From Theristus sp. LFF4_11 (taxonomy: Eukaryota; Nematoda; Chromadorea; Monhysterida; Xyalidae), in assembly GCA_030248135.1 (NCBI GenBank), contig JASANC010003315.1, forward strand, positions 88,758 to 152,757: DNA of 64,000 bases, in the 5' to 3' direction. Each line of letters begins with the position of its first letter. Positions within the stretch are counted from its first letter, which is position 1. Under the pieces are notes generated by a model. That model worked only from the letters and a program-made list of their open reading frames with translations, made no database searches and was not told the DNA's origin. The position numbers and the translations under genes are program-made. Below are positions 26,001 through 36,679 of the stretch, in pieces.

Positions 26001-29000
26001 GACTACACCAGTTTCTCATTTTTTTGCCTTTGGACCGATTTCGCAAATTTCCATGGCCGATTCGCCTGAATCGTCGCGATTCAGTATCTAGAGTTGCTCA
26101 CATAAGAAAACGAACCCAAAATCCGTGATCAGCGCATTGAATTATTCCGGACTACACCAGTTTTTCATTTTTTGTCTTTGGACCGATTTCGCCAATTTCC
26201 ACGGCCGATTCGCCCGAAATCGTCACGATTCAGTATCTAGAGTTGCTCACATAAGAAAACTAACCCAAAATCCGTGATCAGCGCATTGAATTACCCTGGA
26301 AAACACTAGTTTCTCATTTTCTGTTTTTGGACCGATTTCGCCAATTTCCACGGCCGATTCGCCCGAAATCGTCACGATTCAGTATCTAGAGTTGCTCACA
26401 TAAGAAAACTAACCCAAAATCCGTGATCAGCGCATTGAATTACCCCGGACTACACCAGTTTCTCATTTTTTTGTCTTTGGACCGATTTCGCCAATTTCCA
26501 CGGCCGATTCGCCCGAAATCGTCACGATTCAGTATCTAGAGTTGCTCACATAAGAAAACTAACCCAAAATCCGTGATCAGCGCATTGAATTACCCTGGAA
26601 AACACCAGTTTCTCATTTTTTGTTTTTGGACCGATTTCGCCAATTTCCACGGCCGATTCGCCCGAAATCGTCACGATTCAGTATCTAGAGTTGCTCACAT
26701 AAGAAAACTAACCCAAAATCCGTGATCAGCGCATTGAATTACCCTGGAAAACATCAGTTTCTCATTTTTTGTTTTTGGACCGATTTCGCCAATTTCCACG
26801 GCCGATTCGCCCGAAATCGTCACGACTTTGGTATTTAACTGCTATTCTTTTCACTTTTTCAAAAAATAAAGGTTAAATTCAAATTCTCCGTTGTTGGTTA
26901 CCCCTGTAAATTTTTTTATTTGTCAAATAACGGTTTGTTTCACGCGCAGAAATCGGAAATACACTTCAAAATAAGCATTTTTCGTAATTTTGTACAAACA
27001 AGCTAAATTTTAAGCCTTGGGAAGCATCGGAGAAAAAAATGAATGCGAAATTTGAAAATCCCAAACATTTTTACCCTAGAAAATGTTTTTATCATAACAG
27101 TCAGAATTTTCTTTATATCACTGAAACTGCGTACACATTTGATGACATTGCCGAAAAAAAGGGGTAAACAAGAATAATTTTTTTCAATTTCAGAATTGAT
27201 ATAATACGCACACAGCGTGTGTAGAAGATCATCACGAAAAAAATTCTCGTGCACACAGTGTATCTGTGGATTATCTGCCTGTGTGTCGCAGAAAAAATTC
27301 TCAGCTCCGTTTATGTTCACAGAGCGAGGCAAAGTAAGTTAGGAATTTACGCGCGAGCGACAGACGGGCCATATTATGTCTCATCCGCTGTCCGCTGCGC
27401 TGCGCTTCGCTCGCGAATGGACATGATAACTCAGCGAAAAGAAATTTTCGTTTCACTGCTAGCTCAATTGAAAACTTGAAACTGGTGTTTTCCATGATCA
27501 TTCTTCATTCATTTTCAACCAGAAATTTAAACACCAATAAACACAAAAACGCAAACTTTTTCGACAAGGTCTCCGTTTCGCTGACAGTATTATCGAGCTC
27601 TCGAAATTTTGAACGCAGCATTTTCACTATGTTGCCGCAATTTTTCTGTTTGGATAAAAAGCAATATTCAGATATTTCGATGCTCAAATTCGTGCCATTT
27701 CAAATAATAGTTCCAGTAGAAAAACAAAACAAAAAGGGCAAATGTGTGAAAAGTGGCACAGCCGGCCTGTTTAGACTATGCACTTCGCCAATTGGTTGGT
27801 GATCACGCGATGCTTGCTTTGCTTTCTTCCGACGCACAGACTCCGCCTCTCCACAGCAAACCTAACGAAATAACAAAACCAACAAACAAGTGGCGTTTCG
27901 ACCTTAGCACAAGACGCCGAGCAATGGTGGTCTCGTCAGTTGTGCCCATTGCCCAAAAACTCAGTAAGCAAACTTAGTAATAAACTTCTTGAAACTGAGA
28001 AAATTCAGTTGAGGCAAAACAAACATAAAAGACAATAATTTGTGAAATAAAATCAAACGAAAACACATTTTCACTCATTTTACCAACTAGAACCAAAACT
28101 GATTAGCCAGTCCCAACAGCCTGGGGTCAACCCGCCCGAAAGCCAAGTTAACCAATGGCAGCTACACCCGAAAGTGCGCTCACCGGATGCGACCTGCGCA
28201 CCCAAGGACGTTATTCCACGCCCGAAAGCAATGGCGTCCAATAAGGCTGAAGAAAAGGGCCAACCATTAGTCTGAACGAATAGTTGTAAACTGTGAAAAG
28301 GAGCTTAGGTAAAGGAACTCAATAGTAAACGCTTAAAGTTATAAAAAACGATTGTAAATTAAAAACGAGTATGAACAACAGCAAGGGAAAACCACTCAGC
28401 TGAAGCTAGAACTCGGAAACGTTAAACCTAACCAAATGACAAAACTCAACAAACAAGTGGCGTTTCGACCTTAGCACAAGACGCCGAGCAATGGTGGTCT
28501 CGTCAGTTGTGCCCATTGCTCAAAAACTCAGTAAGCAAACTTAGTAATAAACTTCTTGAGACTAAGAAAATGCAATTGAGGCAAAACAAACATGAAATAC
28601 AATATTTGTAAAATAAAATCAAACCAATACACCATTTATTTCACACAAAGGCTACACTTGCACAGAAAACGTGCATCACGTGATCACCAAACAATCAGCT
28701 GATTGCCTATAATTTTCAGTTCTACTGTATACAAAGTTCACCTCATCACAGAACACCAGCAACTCCGCCAGTATGTCCGTGAATCTGTCGTCTGTCGCGT
28801 GTTCAGAAAGCAGTTCCACCGTCTTCTTCACCACCCGCTCTCGCACTGGTGCAGTGAGACCACAATCCCTGCGCGACGACAGCAAAATTACGTTTTAGAA
28901 AACAAGTAATCTCAATCTCACTCCAATCCAGAGGTCGAACCTGAACCCGGTGAATACTTATCAGATTTTTAAACAACGGAGTGCTGGTCAACTTGGTTAG

Positions 29001-30479
29001 AGCTAATTGACTGGAGTCCAGTTGCACCCCACGCACCATTACATCTCGACCCACGTCCAATGTGCCTTAAAAACCTAAAATCACCCCAAAAACCATTGAG
29101 CGCACTTGAGCGCCAGGAGCGCGTTGCCAGCGGCGTCCGGATGCCAGTCAGCCGTCAACACGTCGGCGACGGCACGATCAATCGGGGCAACTGCATTGGC
29201 GGTGGGGCAGTGGCTGCTTGGCTGTTGGTCGTTCAGATCACCGTCACCCATAAACACCGCAAGCACATCCGGCCAACTGAATGCACAAGTTTGTTGATTT
29301 ATTGTTGTTTTTGTTGCTGTGTGGTGGTGATTCGTTGATGACTGCTGGGGCACTCACTACAGACGAACTGTAAATCTTAATCATCATTAATCAAGCACGT
29401 ATTACATCTGTTTCACAGTTTAGATTGTCTGCATTCGAACTCGTTCGGTTGCATAACAATCATGCGATTTCATCCTTCTTCACCCAACCAATCAGCGACC
29501 AGCCCGCGAACGCACGAATCAACTCATGCGAGAGCGATTTCTTTTATTAAAAATGACGTTACAAACCGCGAGCCAGATGCACTCGGTGGGCGAGTGAACG
29601 ACTGCAGAAAGATTTTCAAGAGACGTTCTTTCTCGCTTGCCGACACCTCTTTCACCTGTAATTAGGGTGGCAGTGTCATTTTTTTACAGTTGTTGCGTTG
29701 CAGCACAACATTAGGCACCGTTCTCGGTAACCAACCAAACTCCGCTAGTCCGCTTGGTTTTACCTCACATAACTCAGCCAAAAAACACTAAACAGAAAAT
29801 GACACAAAAACTGTTGAACCTGTTCAACGAAGCAATCGAACAGCTTGGTTGATTCTGCACCCTCAATGGTCGGGTCGTGCAGAAGCTGCATGATCGACGA
29901 CACGAAATCGTAACTGCAGAAAAGAAACTGTATCGAAGCTGTCAAGTTGTTTCTAGTGGGTGCATGCTGCAGTGCTGCCAGGCCAAGCGAAGCGAAAATG
30001 GCCATGTCAAGAATCAAAATTTTTGTTTGTTTGTTTTGCATTGTCTCATAATTACACCCACTGTCTGCTGCGAACTGACCCAGCCACTGGCGCTGTCGCC
30101 TCCCGACTCCAAGCAAACACAAAATCGCCCAAAATCTCTTCGGACCGTGCTGCTGCCAAGACCGCCTCAAACTCAACGTTTGTCTGGAATAAGCAAAACT
30201 TGTTTGATTGACGAACAAGACAAATTTTCTTTGTGACTTGAATGAATGAATGATTGAAATGAAACTTGATTTAAAACAGTGAGAAAACAAAAACAAATAT
30301 GTTTGAGTTTGAACTGGTCAAATTTTGTGAGAGAATACGCAATAATTTGGCGCACTAACAAAGTCTAGCGGATAACGAAGCTCCAAATCAAGTTCGCCAA
30401 ACATCCACTCGCTGATTTTCGCCCCTTCTCTTGCGTTGGATCGAGCGATCAGCTGTCGCACAAACTCAATTGGCTTCAT
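11031..30479 (-). CDS. FANCI: Fanconi anaemia group I protein (FANCI), 33 exons
   Basis: FANCI pairs with FANCD2 in the nucleus; the pair is monoubiquitinated to start interstrand crosslink repair. Exons, 5' to 3': 30360-30479, 30080-30183, 29820-29913, 29567-29655, 29106-29276, 28750-28868, 28168-28246, 24198-24303, 24023-24100, 23557-23696, 22845-23016, 22609-22702, 22224-22428, 21570-21717, 21134-21212, 20753-20826, 19346-19554, 19220-19253, 18825-19063, 16949-17057, 16741-16818, 16556-16668, 15854-16087, 15234-15410, 14683-14814, 14167-14206, 13835-14005, 13499-13595, 12877-13206, 12476-12657, 12007-12138, 11586-11711, 11031-11162. All phases close: 4407 nt, about 1468 aa (human 1328). 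Clear landmarks are LTAPVRERVVKKTVELL (exon 6), CLEAIACLQRGLSQGADLR (exon 15) and the block around the ubiquitin site (exon 13). Two SQ motifs follow that site (residues 560 and 572). Exon 17 carries an acidic insert; exon 27 has a basic KRKKAHKRK run. Boundaries of exons 18, 19, 20, 22 and 26 have alternatives of a few bases. Exon 1 and the residues before YDFVSSI are supported by frame and splice fit more than by similarity. Confidence 0.9.
15775..15850 (-). other. tRNA-like B-box sequence in a FANCI intron
   Basis: Minus strand: a GTGGCGCGTTAGACTCG segment like a diverged A box, then GGGATCGAGCCC like a B box. This fits a tRNA-derived SINE fragment directly after FANCI exon 23. The fold is incomplete and no second copy is present here. 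Confidence 0.25.
17104..18597. mobile_element. hAT-type element, 1494 bp, in FANCI intron 19
   Basis: The termini read CAGAGATGTGCA and TGCACACCTCTG, flanked on both sides by the same eight bases, ATATGAGA (17096-17103 and 18598-18605). Eight-base duplications with CAG-type inverted ends are the hAT signature. GC-rich subterminal blocks containing GACAGGCTAG occur inside both ends. No transposase is recognisable, so it is non-autonomous. Confidence 0.9.
19712..20464. mobile_element. hAT-type element, 753 bp, in FANCI intron 16
   Basis: The ends are TAGAGATGT and ACATCTCTA, with the eight-base duplication AGTGAGAT at 19704-19711 and 20465-20472. Long A/T-runs sit inside both ends. The right half holds the subterminal block near 20294-20360 that recurs in other hAT families of this window. 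Confidence 0.9.
20535..20720. repeat. Palindromic MITE-like element (CCAATCAGCTGATTG family)
   Basis: The sequence opens with CTGATTGGCTGCATCATG and closes with AGCCAATCAGCTGATTG then CCTATAATTT. In between lie CACGTGATGCATGTTTTCTG and the mirrored CAGCACAGAAAGCATCCGCA. Relatives or halves occur at 23190-23370, 27780-27860, 28650-28720, 55850-55905 and 58690-58812. Confidence 0.55.
24612..25649. repeat. Inverted-repeat module, copy 2, in FANCI intron 7
   Basis: The arms, 24612-24748 and 25513-25649 (137 bp), match those of copy 1. The inner segment is the reverse complement of copy 1's relative to the satellite that follows on the right. Copy 2 also has about 220 extra bases (roughly 25265-25490) ending in a G-run of ten or more. 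Confidence 0.85.
25725..26830. repeat. 149-bp satellite array 2, in FANCI intron 7
   Basis: About seven units with the same consensus and orientation as array 1. Successive CAGTATCTAG positions near 26231, 26380, 26530 and 26679 give a period of 149-150 bp. The units are more uniform than in array 1. Confidence 0.9.
26831..27480. repeat. Tail of the composite repeat, copy 2
   Basis: Follows array 2 as 8891-9320 follows array 1. The recognisable part is GCGCGAG, a CATATTATG segment and CTGTCCGCTGCGCTGCGCTT near 27340-27420. The remainder is too diverged to align by eye. Confidence 0.5.
27861..28624. repeat. Direct repeats of about 197 bp flanking FANCI exon 7
   Basis: The copies are 27861-28057 and 28427-28624, sharing AAGTGGCGTTTCGACCTTAG and CAATGGTGGTCTCGTCAGTT and differing at few positions. 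They lie 566 bp apart, with FANCI exon 7 (28168-28246) between them. MITE-like halves adjoin on the outer sides. Confidence 0.85.
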
Positions 30480-30605
30480 TTCTGCTGACGAATTTCTCCT
30501 CTCCCTTTATTTCATCGACCCGACCCGTTCCGCTCCCCACGGTATGAAACTTTCCTGAAAGCAAACGGAAGTCTGATTCAGTTCTATTCATTGTTTCTTC
30601 ATCGT

Positions 30606-30997
30606 TAGGGTTCAAAATTTTTTAAAACTTGAAAAAAATTAAATCGGTACTTTTTAATCAATAAAAAGCTGAATTTTTGCCATCAAGATTTCAAGATTTT
30701 ATTTAACACGCAGCACCTTGAACAAAAACACAATGATAAAGGAGCATAATTACAAAATTATTTTAAAAAAATGAATGAAACAAACAACTATTATATCACC
30801 GTTTTGTAGCGGGTGCCGGTTATGGGCAAGAATTGCCCATGTCTTGTTGCTCAAAATTGTACTTTCATCTGAAAATTGTACTTTCCACAGAAGTGACTTC
30901 ATGATTTTTTGCCCAGAGTTTCGTGTGGACTGACAGTTTCTACTTTCATGTCAAAGAGATCGGCGAGCAAAGAGATTTTCATTTTTTTCGAACCCTA
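30606..30997. mobile_element. hAT-type element just upstream of FANCI
   Basis: The ends are TAGGGTTC and GAACCCTA, with the eight-base duplication TTCATCGT at 30598-30605 and 30998-31005. It is 392 bp long. Its near end is about 126 bp 5' of the FANCI start codon, so it lies in or next to the promoter or leader. A short ATGATTCA-type tandem repeat follows at 31016-31041. Confidence 0.9.
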
Positions 30998-31139
30998 TTC
31001 ATCGTTGAAGGTCGATGATTCAATGATTCAATGATTCAATCGATCTTTGATTCCATGTCGAATTATATAATACACTCAAATTCAGATTCATTCAAGCAAT
31101 TGCATCGCACTCGCATTGATTCCGTTGAGTGGTTGCGGC

Positions 31140-31765
31140 TATGGTTAGGGGAAAAAAATCCGGATTTTTTTTTAATTAAAATTTTTTTTTTTTAATTTTT
31201 AAAAAAATTTAAATTTCGACGTGTGCTTGAATATTGAACCGTTCTTAGTTGTTCCTCTTTAGAAAATTACCAAAATTTGACTGTGTTCAAAAATTCCTGT
31301 TTGCTGTAGCTAAGTCGGCAACCCCTGTCGACCCGGTCGCCCCCCCACAAGACACTTACTTTCAGGTTCAACCAGCTATGCTATCTGCCACATGGCGAGA
31401 GCCCACTCTTCAAATCATCGTATCGAAAACACGTACCATGATTTCGCGATCACGTTGCGGGCAACTGACAGACGCAAGTTTAACACGTTAGTTTAGCTCA
31501 GCACGCAAGTTTTAACATGTGGCCATGTTATCGGGTATCTGAAAAACGGTCGTGTGATGTGGTATTAACCAACATCTCCGCTCCAACACAAAGAAGTTGG
31601 GAAGAAAATTTGGTTTGAACTTTCAAAAAATTATGCCATAAATCGAATTTTCAGAGCAAAGTAAAAGAAAAATTTTTCAATTTTTTTTTAAGTTTGAAAA
31701 AAAATCCAAATTTAAAAAAAAAACAAAAAAAACAAAAAAAAATTTTTTCAAAGCTCCTAACCCTA
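31140..31765 (+). mobile_element. hAT-type family A, copy 1 (internally deleted)
   Basis: The ends are TATGGTTAGGGG (one change from TAGGGTTAGGGG) and CCTAACCCTA, with the exact duplication GTTGCGGC at 31132-31139 and 31766-31773. It lacks two internal blocks present in the 1.03-kb copies. An 80-codon open frame (31249-31491) recurs in copy 3; it is a copy effect, not evidence of a gene. Confidence 0.92.
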
Positions 31766-31817
31766 GTTGCGGCGCTGCTCTGCGAAAAGAAAAACGATGT
31801 CGGCAAAAGCCTAAAAC

Positions 31818-32500
31818 TAGGGTTGTTAAACAAAAATCAAAATTAAAAAAAACAAGTGATTAAAAAAAACAAAAATGCCGATTTTTTTATTCGAAAAATT
31901 TTCCTCTAATATGCTCTGAAAACCTCAATTTTGGCACAATTTTTCGAAAGTTTAACAAAAATTTTCTTTGATATTACCTCGTAAAACCGTTAGCAGTCCA
32001 TTTTGGACCATTTTACCGACTGATTTCAGGCTTCAACAACATCTGCGATGAAGTTTTTAAGCGTCCCAAAGGTTGGCTTACCATTTCCGATGCAGATAAG
32101 AAGGTGACGATTCGCCTCGCAATCTAAATTTGAGCGTCCGAGCTGCTCCGTTTGCAAGCGTTACGTTGTCTGGTTGCTGTTTCGTGTACTGCCGTCGCGA
32201 CACATCATCAGAATTGATCAAATTTCAAGCCGGTATGTGTATTTTCACTTGGGCTGGGTACAATTAGTGACGTTATGGGGCCAAAACACAAGAGGCATGG
32301 TAACGGTTTGGAAAAGGGGTAAATGAGACCACCCAAACAAAATCTGGAAAGTTCCGCCATACGGGAGTCATTCGGGAGGCGATTGCACATCAAATGGGGT
32401 TCTTTGAACTCCCTGGTTGATTTAGCACAACTTTGATTTTTGAATTTTTTTTAAATTTAAAAAAACAAAAATGACGATTTTTGTTTTTTTTAACAACCTA
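31818..32500 (+). mobile_element. hAT-type family B (TAGGGTTGTTAAA ends)
   Basis: The ends are TAGGGTTGTTAAA and TTTAACAACCTA, with CCTAAAAC on both sides (31810-31817, 32501-32508). It is 683 bp and has no transposase. It contains the shared subterminal block at about 31900-31978. Family A copy 2 follows at once on the same CCTAAAAC. Confidence 0.88.
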
Positions 32501-32508
32501 CCTAAAAC

Positions 32509-33840
32509 TAGGGTTAGGGGGGAAAAATCCGCAACGCTTCATTATGATATGCACCTGCCCCGCATCCGCATTGCTCATTGCTCATGATCCACTGGCGCGC
32601 GTGCACACGCTCCGCCCTCAACAAAAACTCGTTCAAAACGCAGTTATTTTCATTCTAGCTTCTTAAAAAGGCTTGGCTTAGGTTAGGATTAGGTTAGGAA
32701 CAGCTTTTGTTTAAGCTTAGGCTTTAGTTTGGCTTTTAGGTTTAGGTCCGTTTTAGCAATGTCCGAGAACATCCAATGTTGGAGCGTGAGTTAACTGGAG
32801 CGTAATATCATAAAACGTGCCAACCGGAAAAATCCGGATTTTTTTTTAAATTAAAAAAAAATTTTAAATTTTTTTACAAGTTAGGTTTGTTCGAAGCGTC
32901 TCGTCGAGCTGAGTTCATCTAGACTATTTTCAGAACGATCCGGAAAACTATAAGAGCGAAAATCGTGTTTTATTGAAATTATGTCCATTTCATAGAGGGA
33001 AAGTTGCATTTTCAACAGTAAAACAGGGCAATTTTTCACGTGTACTTGAATATTGAACCGTTCTTAGTGGTTCCTCTTTAGAAAATTACCAAAATTTGAC
33101 TGTGTTCAAAAATTCCTGTTTGCTGTAGCTAAGTCGGCAACCCCTGTCGACCCGGTCGCCCCCCCCCCAAGACACTTACTTTCAGGTTCAACCAGCTATG
33201 CTATCTGCCACATGGCGAGAGCCCACTCTTCAAATCATCGTATCGAACGAAAACACGTACCATGATTTCGCGATCACGTTGCGGGCAACTGACAGACGCA
33301 AGTTTAACACGTTAGTTTAGCTCAGCACGCAAGTTTTAACATGTGGCCATGTTATCGGGTATCTGAAAAACGGTCGTGTGATGTGGTATTAACCAACATC
33401 TCCGCTCAAATTGTTTAACAATATATCGCACAACTCCATTGTAGACCTATAACATACGCCAATCAACAGGATATCATGTTCATCTCATGGCCTACCGACT
33501 GAAAAACATGTTCTAAGTTGCAAGAAAACGATTTCTGAAACGATATTTCAATTCAGTTAAGTCATTTCAACGCTAAAAATTGACTCTAGAAGTCATCCAA
33601 ATCGAAAAACATGGAGTACGTCGGTCAAAATGACCAAATAATGACATTTACCTTAGCACACAAAGAAGTTGGGAAGAAAATTTGGTTTGAACTTTCAAAA
33701 AATTATGCCATAAATCGAATTTTCAGGGCAAAGTAGAAAAAAAAAATTTCAAATTTTTTTTTTAAGTTTGAAAAAAAAAATCCAAATTAAAAAAAACAAA
33801 AAAAAATATAAAAAAAATTTTTTCAAAGCCCCTAACCCTA
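32509..33840 (+). mobile_element. hAT-type family A, copy 2, with a nested insertion
   Basis: The ends are TAGGGTTAGGGG and CCCCTAACCCTA, with CCTAAAAC on both sides (32501-32508 and 33841-33848). Without the nested element (32530-32825) and its 9-bp duplication it is about 1.03 kb, like copies 3 and 4. Confidence 0.92.
32530..32825. mobile_element. 296-bp MULE-like MITE nested in the hAT element
   Basis: It begins CGCAACGCTTCATTATGAT and ends ATCATAAAACGTGCCAACC, giving weak inverted ends. It is flanked by GGAAAAATC on both sides (32521-32529, 32826-32834), a nine-base duplication typical of Mutator-like elements. The inside holds repeated TTAGG-like motifs. A same-length copy lies at 56425-56720. 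Confidence 0.85.
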
Positions 33841-33929
33841 CCTAAAACCAATAGGTATAAAACGGTAACAAATTTTTGTTGAACTTTCCATAAATTGTGC
33901 CAAAAATGACATTTTTAGAGCATAAAAAT

Positions 33930-35600
33930 CGATTTTTAAGACCCGATTTTTCAGAATAGCGATTTCCTCTAGGCACTAGAATGCAAAGTTTTTCCAATTT
34001 AGACAAATCATACATCATTCTGACCGTCTTGACGCGCTGATTCCTTGTCATGATCTGCTGAACATTTTTTGTTAATATACTGTGCCCTAAAAATAAAGTT
34101 TAAAAGGTGAATTTTTAAAAAAAACTGATTTTAAAGCCAGTTTTTCATTTTTTTCGGGTCTTCAGAACCGTTTTCGGGGCATAGTTTGGGGGTCCACCAA
34201 AAAGCACTCCGAAATAGCTAGCTCTGTGCCAAGTTTCATTTTTAATTTCGGTCGGCAGGATAACTAAAAAATGGTTTTACTGTTGGTACCCAGAACGCGA
34301 TTTGGTTATCATGACACCGACATGCACCTGAACATGTACCACGTGCTGCAACCAGGTGTACTGTGAGATAAAATAAAATAGTGCGTCCAAAAGCCCACGA
34401 GACCAGCTAATAGTGCCTCAAGAATCAGTCGTCGAAGTACTTATTCATGGCCATAACAGCGAAGCTATTTTTGCTCACAAGTGTGAACTATTGGTTAAAG
34501 ACCCAATGACAATGTTAGTTTTTGGGGTTTTTCAGCAATTTAGAACCGTTTTCGGGCATAGTATGGGGGTGCGCCAGAAAGCACTCCGAAATAGCTAGCT
34601 CTGTGTCAAGTTTCATTTTCAATTTCGGTTGGCTGGATAACTAAAAAGTAGTTTTACTGTTGGTACCCAGAACGCGATTTGGTCATCATGACACCGACAT
34701 GTACCTGAACATGTACCACGTGCTGCAACCAGGTGTACTGTGAGATAAAATAAAATAGTGCATCCAAAAGCCCACGAGACCAGCTATTAGTGCCTCAAGA
34801 ATCAGTCGTCGAAGTGCTTATTCATGGCCATAACAGCGGAGCTATTTTTGCTCACAAGTGTGAACTATTGGTTAAAGACCCAATGATAATGTTAGTTTTT
34901 GGGGTTAGTTCACACTTGTGAGCAAAAATAGCTCCGCTGTTATGGCCATGAATAAGCACTTCGACGACTGATTCGTGAGGCACTATTAGCTGGTCTCGTG
35001 GGCTTTTGGACGCACTATTTTTTTTTATCTCTCAGTACACCTGGTTGCAGCACGTGGTACATGTTCAGGTGCATGTCAGTGTCATGGTAACCAAATCGCG
35101 TTCTGGGTACCAACAGTAAAACCATTTTTTAGTTATCCTGCCGACCGAAATTGAAAATGAAACTTGGCACAGAGCTAGCTATTTCGGAGTGCTTTTTGGT
35201 GGACCCCCATACTATGCCCCGAAAACGGTTCTGAAGACCCGAAAAAAAATAAAAAACTGGCTTTAAAATTAGTTTTTTTTTTAAATTCACCTTTTAAACT
35301 TCATTTTTAGGGTACAATATATTAACAAAAAATGTTCAGCAGATCAAGGCGAATCGAATGGTTTTTTTTATTTTTGTCGTAGCTTCATTAAAAAGCTGAA
35401 GAAACACTATTTTTTGAAAGGGTAAAAAAAACGGTTTTTGGCCATTTTTGGGTCCTAAATGACTTCGAATCAAAAAATAAATGTGATTTTCGGAATCAGC
35501 GCGTCAAGACGGTCAGAATGACGTATGATTTGTCTAAATTGGAAAAACTTTGCATTCTAGTGCCTAGCCTAGAGGTGGGAGGGGTGGGACGGTATTCTCA
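33930..35600. repeat. Near-perfect 1.7-kb palindrome
   Basis: The centre is a 38-bp spacer at 34868-34905. Bases 34520-34867 mirror 34906-35255. Further out, 33930-34160 mirrors about 35260-35600. The left arm holds an extra tandem copy of about 378 bp (34165-34542 against 34543-34900). A small mirrored frame (MYDLSKLEKLCILVP-like) appears at both outer parts. This is a foldback element or an inverted duplication. Confidence 0.88.
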
Positions 35601-36679
35601 AAAAGCCGATCTTAAATGGCATTTTTGTTTTTTTGGTTTTCGTTTAACAATCGAACCGAACCTAATCCTGCCACATATTCTCCCGCGTAATGTTTCCCAC
35701 CGTCTAATGTTTCACACACAACGCGGGGTATTTGAAATTCGAAAATTATATTTATGTTTATTTGGGTTTTTTGTGTTTATTTGTTAGCATGTATTCTAAT
35801 ATGTATGTATGTCTAATAAACAGTTTCATGCATAATGCGGGAATTCAAAATTGGTATCGTGATCCGGGCCGTGATCCCAAATGGGGCCGGGTCAATTTGG
35901 CTATCTTTAATTGCCCATAAAGATTGAAACTATCTTTTCTTTCCACACGTCTGCAAACGCATTGAGTCGCAGAATCTAAAAAAATGATAATAGCACAAAT
36001 TCAAAATACCTGCTTTTCACACAGACACAAGCTTTCCAATCCCAACCTCCCAAACCTTTGCGGAATGAAAAAGCACTCACAGCACAGATACCAAAAGAAC
36101 GCAATTACTACGCATTTCCCGGCGGCAAGTAAATTTCTCTTTTTGGTGAAAAAAAAAAACCAATAAGCCACCATCATGCCATTCAGCACAATTCAAATGT
36201 GGCATACACTGGCAAGTCATCGTGAACATTCCTGTGCGGTTACACCATGTCACGCACGGGTCTCGACGCGATGTTGCATCTTTAATTGCTCATGAAAGTA
36301 AGATTGGGCAATAAAAAATCTAGTTTTCTCGTTTTTTCAAATTTCCATTTCCCACAGAATCTCAAAGTTGATCGCGTCGAGATAAATAAAGGAATGGAAG
36401 TTCCAGATGTACTGTACTGCTGTGCCATTTCTCCGAATTGATGAAAACTGCGTCCAACTCTATTTCCGGCGTTCGTTGCTGTTGTGGGAAACTGGTGAAT
36501 TTGTGCGCACCATCAGAAAAAACGGAAACACCAGTTCTATTGATGAAACCTTTCTTCACCGTTAAAACTAAAGTGCTTTATCTTGGCTCGCAGTTTTGTG
36601 CGAGATCCCGACTTTTACTGCATATTTTTGTGCAAAACGTTTGTTGTTATTCCAAAAGTTGCATTAAAAATTGCAAGAA
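35601..36679. other. Spacer with no recognised gene
   Basis: AT-rich DNA with short TTTATTTG repeats at 35740-35800. It should hold the promoter of the cysteine-rich gene, but I cannot point to a clear core element. Confidence 0.4.

Noticed and set aside
28803..29060. Minus-strand frame MDVGRDVMVRGVQLDSSQL within FANCI
   Set aside because: Exon 5 joins directly in phase to exon 6 (LALK to DCGLTAP) exactly as in human FANCI, leaving no place for it.
31249..31491. 80-codon frame repeated at 41617-41862 and partly at 43289-43483
   Set aside because: It is conserved only because the hAT family A copies are recent; it starts at a non-ATG codon, is broken in other copies and has no known domain.
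32660..32760. TTAGG/TTAGGC-like runs as a possible interstitial telomere
   Set aside because: They are internal to the 296-bp MITE and recur in its other copies, so they are not telomere remnants at this site.
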